Origin: a virus
IMG/VR virus record: IMGVR_UViG_3300030106_001964
Location: 1-26,694 of that record
Strand: one strand, 5' to 3'
DNA: 26,694 nucleotides
Below are positions 24,537 to 26,694 of this stretch, piece after piece (position 1 is the first letter of the stretch; each line of letters begins with the position of its first letter). The notes under the pieces are model-generated. The model saw only the letters and a program-made list of their open reading frames with translations. It made no database searches and was not told where the DNA came from. The translations under genes and the position numbers were made by a program.

Positions 24537-25324
24537 GTTATTAAATAATCTTCCTCTCTTGAAATAATACCTTTCATTTGTAACCATCTAGCATCTTCGC
24601 ACCACTTGACAGCATACTTCCCTTCTTCTTCTCCTCTCGGTTTCCAATTAGAAAACCAAGGGCCACCTGTTGTAAAATGAACAATTTTTGGTTTCATATC
24701 TACTGGTGAATGACCATCAAGCCAGTTCCACTCTTCCGGTATTTGTCCTATATCAGACTCTTCATCAGGCAACCATTTGAATGTGTGCAACCACCTACCT
24801 CTTTCTGTGTTTATAGCATTAATACTTAACTTATCTAAATAGTGATGTTCATTATTAAACATCATAAGACTAGACCAATTCTTCATACGATAAGGTTCTT
24901 GTGCTTGGCCATCCATTTTAATACCTTTTTCTACTTCATACTTATGGTGTACTGTCCAAACAGGATAATAATTATCCCTACACATATCAAATAATTCATT
25001 TATATTTGCAAAACAATACATATCACAATCTAAATATAAAGACATACCAGTATATAAATTTAAATGTGGTACAAGAAATCTAGTAAAACTAAAATCAGTA
25101 GAGAAAGGTTTGCCATCTATCTCATCATACTGTTGATTACCTATTTTATTAGACCTTCTTCTAAACATACCATTTTTAATTAACGCATCTTTTTTAAGAG
25201 GCACTATTCTTACAGGATGCTTTGCTCTTATCTCTATAGAAAATTTTAATACCTCATAAGCTACATGTTCTCTAGGATCATAACCAATATAAACTGTGTC
25301 CATATCTTTTCTAATTTGTTTCAT
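24533..25324 (-). CDS. GT8-like glycosyltransferase
   Basis: I placed the start at ATG 25324 (263 aa), one base after the stop of the secreted-protein gene. A longer frame to 25396 overlaps that gene and is less likely; ATG 25303 is a further option. The protein opens VYIGYDPREHVAYEVLKFSI (11-30), has STDFSFTRFLVP (75-86), then the metal-binding MSLYLDCDMYC (94-104; Asp99, Asp101) and KIVHFTTGGPW (213-223). These are the landmarks of GT8-type nucleotide-sugar transferases: the D-x-D strand and a late His strand. It would transfer a sugar to an unknown acceptor. The acceptor may be a virion protein, host surface glycan or small molecule. Neighbouring methyltransferase and DUF115 domains support a glycan pathway. 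Confidence 0.8.
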   Translation of the reverse strand: MKQIRKDMDTVYIGYDPREHVAYEVLKFSIEIRAKHPVRIVPLKKDALIKNGMFRRRSNKIGNQQYDEIDGKPFSTDFSFTRFLVPHLNLYTGMSLYLDCDMYCFANINELFDMCRDNYYPVWTVHHKYEVEKGIKMDGQAQEPYRMKNWSSLMMFNNEHHYLDKLSINAINTERGRWLHTFKWLPDEESDIGQIPEEWNWLDGHSPVDMKPKIVHFTTGGPWFSNWKPRGEEEGKYAVKWCEDARWLQMKGIISREEDYLIT

Positions 25325-25325
25325 A

Positions 25326-25586
25326 CTAAAATTTCCATTCGTAATCAATAAAAAATGTTCCTGCTTCAAACCCCTGCCCAAGTCTTTTTCTTTCATATGC
25401 TATTTTTAATTTGTCATCATTAGCTAAATTTTTAGTAGCATAACTTCTAAATTTAGAACCATCATGTTCATTATCTAGATCATGATAATATCTATACCCC
25501 ACAGAATCAAACCAAGCATCTGCTTTAACTGTGGTAGTTAATAATGTAAATCCAAATAATGTTGTGAATAATAATATATATTTCAT
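25326..25586 (-). CDS. Small exported protein with beta-rich C-terminus ending in Phe
   Basis: This 86-aa protein has a Sec signal, MKYILLFTTLFGFTLLTTTV-KA, with cleavage likely after VKA, leaving ~63 mature residues. The mature part (WFDSVGYRYYHDLDNEHDGS, then KLKIAYERKRLGQGFEAGTF, FIDYEWKF) has alternating aromatic/polar strands and a C-terminal Phe. That resembles the last strands and beta-signal of outer-membrane proteins, although it is far too short for a full barrel. AAGGACAAGGA precedes the ATG, and the start overlaps the upstream mini-gene as ATGA. Its first six residues equal those of the secreted protein at 6525. Outer-membrane or periplasmic action in the host is inferred. Confidence 0.65.
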   Translation of the reverse strand: MKYILLFTTLFGFTLLTTTVKADAWFDSVGYRYYHDLDNEHDGSKFRSYATKNLANDDKLKIAYERKRLGQGFEAGTFFIDYEWKF

Positions 25587-25729
25587 TTTTTTCCTTGTCC
25601 TTTATATTTTTTAAAATTTCTACGTTTGTGTTTATTCTTTGGTCGACTTCTACTAGACTTACCTATAGAAGTTATCTTCTTAAAAAAGTTTTTTAATTTC
25701 TTTCCTGCACCTACTACTGCTTTTCTCAT
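25583..25729 (-). CDS. 48-aa highly basic mini-protein
   Basis: The frame runs from ATG 25729 to TGA 25583, overlapping the next start as ATGA. The product (MRKAVVGAGKKLKNFFKKIT, SIGKSSRSRPKNKHKRRNFK) has about 20 Lys/Arg in 48 residues and no acidic residue, so it should bind nucleic acid or an anionic surface. There is no ribosome-binding site; the ATG abuts the T-tract of an intrinsic terminator. It would therefore need read-through or a leaderless message. The tidy overlap with the following gene argues for a real gene; the poor start region argues for caution. No family is recognised. Confidence 0.5.
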   Translation of the reverse strand: MRKAVVGAGKKLKNFFKKITSIGKSSRSRPKNKHKRRNFKKYKGQGKK

Positions 25730-25765
25730 AAAAAAAATAGGCAGAGACTCTAATGAATCCCTGCC
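25730..25765 (-). terminator. Rho-independent terminator after hsp20
   Basis: On the minus strand an 11-bp stem (GGCAGGGATTC pairing with GAGTCTCTGCC, two G-U wobbles) with an ATTA loop spans 25765-25740. It is followed directly by TATTTTTTTT (25739-25730). It lies 8 bp past the hsp20 stop codon, the ideal place to end that transcript. The plus-strand version lacks a long T-tract, so the element works on the minus strand. Confidence 0.85.
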
Positions 25766-25772
25766 ATGCTCC

Positions 25773-26183
25773 TTATTTTATTTGTATCTTTCTTGGTTTC
25801 TTTTCTTCTGGTATAATTTGTTTTAATTTTATTTCTAAAATCCCATGAAGAAAAGTACAACCTTCTACATGTAACGTATCAGCAAGAACAAACTGTCTTT
25901 CAAATACTCTTTTGCCAATACCTCTATGCAAATATTCTAAATCATCTTCTTTATCAGAAGACTCCCCTTTTATTGTTAATTTATTTTCTTTTACTTGTAC
26001 ATCAAGTTCTTTTTCTTTAAACCCAGCTAATGCAAATTGTAAAAGATATGTATCTTCTTTATCTTTAATTAAATTATATGGTGGATATCCAATATCACCC
26101 ACGTTATTATTTAACATTGAATTAAACAAGTTATCAAAACCAATAGCTTGTCTAGTTATATTATCTAAATTAAATGTAACCAT
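25773..26183 (-). CDS. hsp20: Small heat-shock protein (Hsp20/IbpA family)
   Basis: I chose ATG 26183 (136 aa), which has AAGGAG seven bases upstream; a longer frame to 26270 lies in the 5' untranslated region. The protein holds an alpha-crystallin domain from about 33 to 125: YPPYNLIKDKEDTYLLQFAL, then ALAGFKEKELDVQVKENKLT, RGIGKRVFERQFVLAD (88-102), and the closing HGILEIKL strand (114-121, the NGVL position). The C-terminus IIPEEKKPRKIQIK is typical of bacterial and cyanophage homologues and includes an IxI-like tail. It is an ATP-independent holdase expected to protect phage or host proteins during infection or virion assembly. It has its own promoter and terminator, so it can be expressed separately from its neighbours. 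Confidence 0.9.
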   Translation of the reverse strand: MVTFNLDNITRQAIGFDNLFNSMLNNNVGDIGYPPYNLIKDKEDTYLLQFALAGFKEKELDVQVKENKLTIKGESSDKEDDLEYLHRGIGKRVFERQFVLADTLHVEGCTFLHGILEIKLKQIIPEEKKPRKIQIK

Positions 26184-26203
26184 TTTTTTCTCCTTTTGTG
26201 TGC

Positions 26204-26244
26204 GTGGTCTTGTACCCACGAGCATAATCTTTTTGCACACATTT
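26204..26244 (-). promoter_or_regulatory. Nested inverted repeats in the hsp20 5' untranslated region
   Basis: Read on the minus strand, the leader contains CGTGG-(8 nt)-CCACG (26221-26204). GTGTG lies further 5', with CACAC just 3' of the inner stem and immediately before AAAAGGAG. The two stems can stack next to the ribosome-binding site. In bacteria, hsp20 leaders often carry RNA thermometers (ROSE or fourU), but here the ribosome-binding site itself is not obviously paired. Structure is seen in sequence; a regulatory role is inference. Confidence 0.35.
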
Positions 26245-26289
26245 ATAAGCAAGTTAAAAATAAAGTCCATATAGGCACTTTATAATTAC

Positions 26290-26318
26290 ATTATACCATA
26301 TATTGTTACACAATGCAA
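26290..26318 (-). promoter_or_regulatory. Sigma70-type promoter for hsp20
   Basis: On the minus strand TTGCAT (26318-26313) and a perfect TATAAT (26295-26290) are separated by 17 bp, the optimal spacing. The -35 box keeps only the TTG of the consensus. Transcription would start near 26283, giving a leader of about 100 nt before the hsp20 ATG. This is the only convincing promoter I found in the window and it sits in the only sizeable non-coding gap (26184-26326). Confidence 0.7.
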
Positions 26319-26326
26319 GAAAAAAA

Positions 26327-26694
26327 TTATATATCTACTAACTCACAAGATCCTGCTTTACATGCTAACTCTTGTGAACCCCTTGTATTATCTTCTGATT
26401 CATACTCTTTTAATTTATTCCAATCAATATTTGTAGGCATTTTAGATTGTAAATTTTTATATTGCATCTCATCTATATCTTGATAAGGTGCTTGCTGATA
26501 TGTATGGTCAGAGAAAGGTAAGAAGGATATACCAGATAGTGTATCAAAATTATCCCAGCACCAGTTACCTACATTAATCCATTCATGTTCTTTAACAGAT
26601 ATAGTTACTGATGGTTTATGTTCACACCAATGCTGTGCATAACACTTCCATATCTCTAACTGTTCAATAGCAGTCATAGTATATCTAAAAATAG
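26327..26694 (-). CDS. nrdJ: Class II (B12-dependent) ribonucleotide reductase, C-terminal end (5' part outside window)
   Basis: The frame stays open to the window edge (IFRYT before the internal Met at 26677), so about 120 C-terminal residues are present of a protein usually several hundred residues long. TAIEQLEIWKCYAQHWCEHKP, then SVTISVKEHEW, GISFLPFSDHTYQQAPYQDI and a final ACKAGSCELVDI match the end of adenosylcobalamin-dependent ribonucleoside-triphosphate reductases found in marine podoviruses. The closing Cys-x4-Cys is the redox-active pair that re-reduces the active site. The enzyme makes deoxynucleotides for phage DNA synthesis. It is transcribed toward hsp20, and only T-rich sequence without a hairpin follows its stop. 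Confidence 0.85.
   Translation of the reverse strand, partial: IFRYTMTAIEQLEIWKCYAQHWCEHKPSVTISVKEHEWINVGNWCWDNFDTLSGISFLPFSDHTYQQAPYQDIDEMQYKNLQSKMPTNIDWNKLKEYESEDNTRGSQELACKAGSCELVDI

Noticed and set aside
25325-25396. Longer start for the GT8-like protein (adding 24 residues)
   Set aside because: It would overlap the exported-protein gene by about 70 bp, and the extra residues do not resemble the start of a GT8 fold.
25753-25775. Five-codon leader peptide (MAGIH) overlapping the terminator stem, suggesting attenuation
   Set aside because: The AGGAG is only one base from the ATG, too close for use as a ribosome-binding site, and the codons do not suggest amino-acid sensing.
25626-25826. 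66-aa plus-strand frame and the 120-aa plus-strand frame at 25912-26274
   Set aside because: Both lie antisense to well-supported minus-strand genes and the terminator; the products are compositional shadows.
26184-26270. N-terminal extension of Hsp20 to 26270
   Set aside because: The AAGGAG site is placed for ATG 26183, and the extension covers the hairpin-forming leader and has no Hsp20 similarity.

Overview
The window is a contiguous piece of a strongly AT-rich (roughly 30% GC by eye) tailed-phage genome. No tRNA, rRNA, integrase, insertion sequence or CRISPR array was seen. Genes are packed almost end to end, many with ATGA or TAATG start/stop overlaps. The protein types resemble marine podoviruses known mainly from ocean viral metagenomes (pelagiphage-like or related alphaproteobacterial phages). 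They include a P22 gp10-like tail hub, marine-type tail fibers, an Hsp20 chaperone, a class II ribonucleotide reductase and sugar-transfer enzymes. The podovirus assignment and the host are inferences; no capsid, portal, large terminase or polymerase gene lies in the window.

Plus strand, 1-19860, virion module. It opens with the 3' end of a head-tail adaptor gene and a small zinc-ribbon protein. An adhesin region follows: a giant hexapeptide-repeat fiber, a LamG-type lectin-like protein, a SPRY-like protein with a triplicated C-terminal domain, a putative fiber chaperone, two small proteins (one secreted) and another fiber. Next come the gp10-like hub and two small proteins. Three large proteins then sit where P22 and T7 carry their ejection (internal virion) proteins: 493, 687 and 1323 aa. 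The strand ends with small membrane or leader-bearing proteins, a lytic-transglycosylase-like protein and a C-terminally membrane-anchored protein.

Minus strand, 26694-19807, read right to left. It starts with the C-terminus of a class II ribonucleotide reductase. Then comes an hsp20 gene with its own sigma70-type promoter and its own intrinsic terminator, like a moron. A dense operon follows: a basic mini-protein, a secreted mini-protein, a GT8-like glycosyltransferase, a small conserved protein, a 767-aa three-part protein (glycosyltransferase-like + methyltransferase-like + DUF115/Maf-like), a methyltransferase, a three-TM holin, several tiny genes and the small terminase subunit. The two transcription units converge and overlap tail to tail by 54 bp.

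The most interesting content is the putative glycan-modification operon (21361-25324), the roughly 2-kb fiber built on a strict 6-residue/18-bp period, the split LamG/SPRY fiber, the self-contained hsp20 cassette, and several very small overlapping genes below usual length cut-offs.
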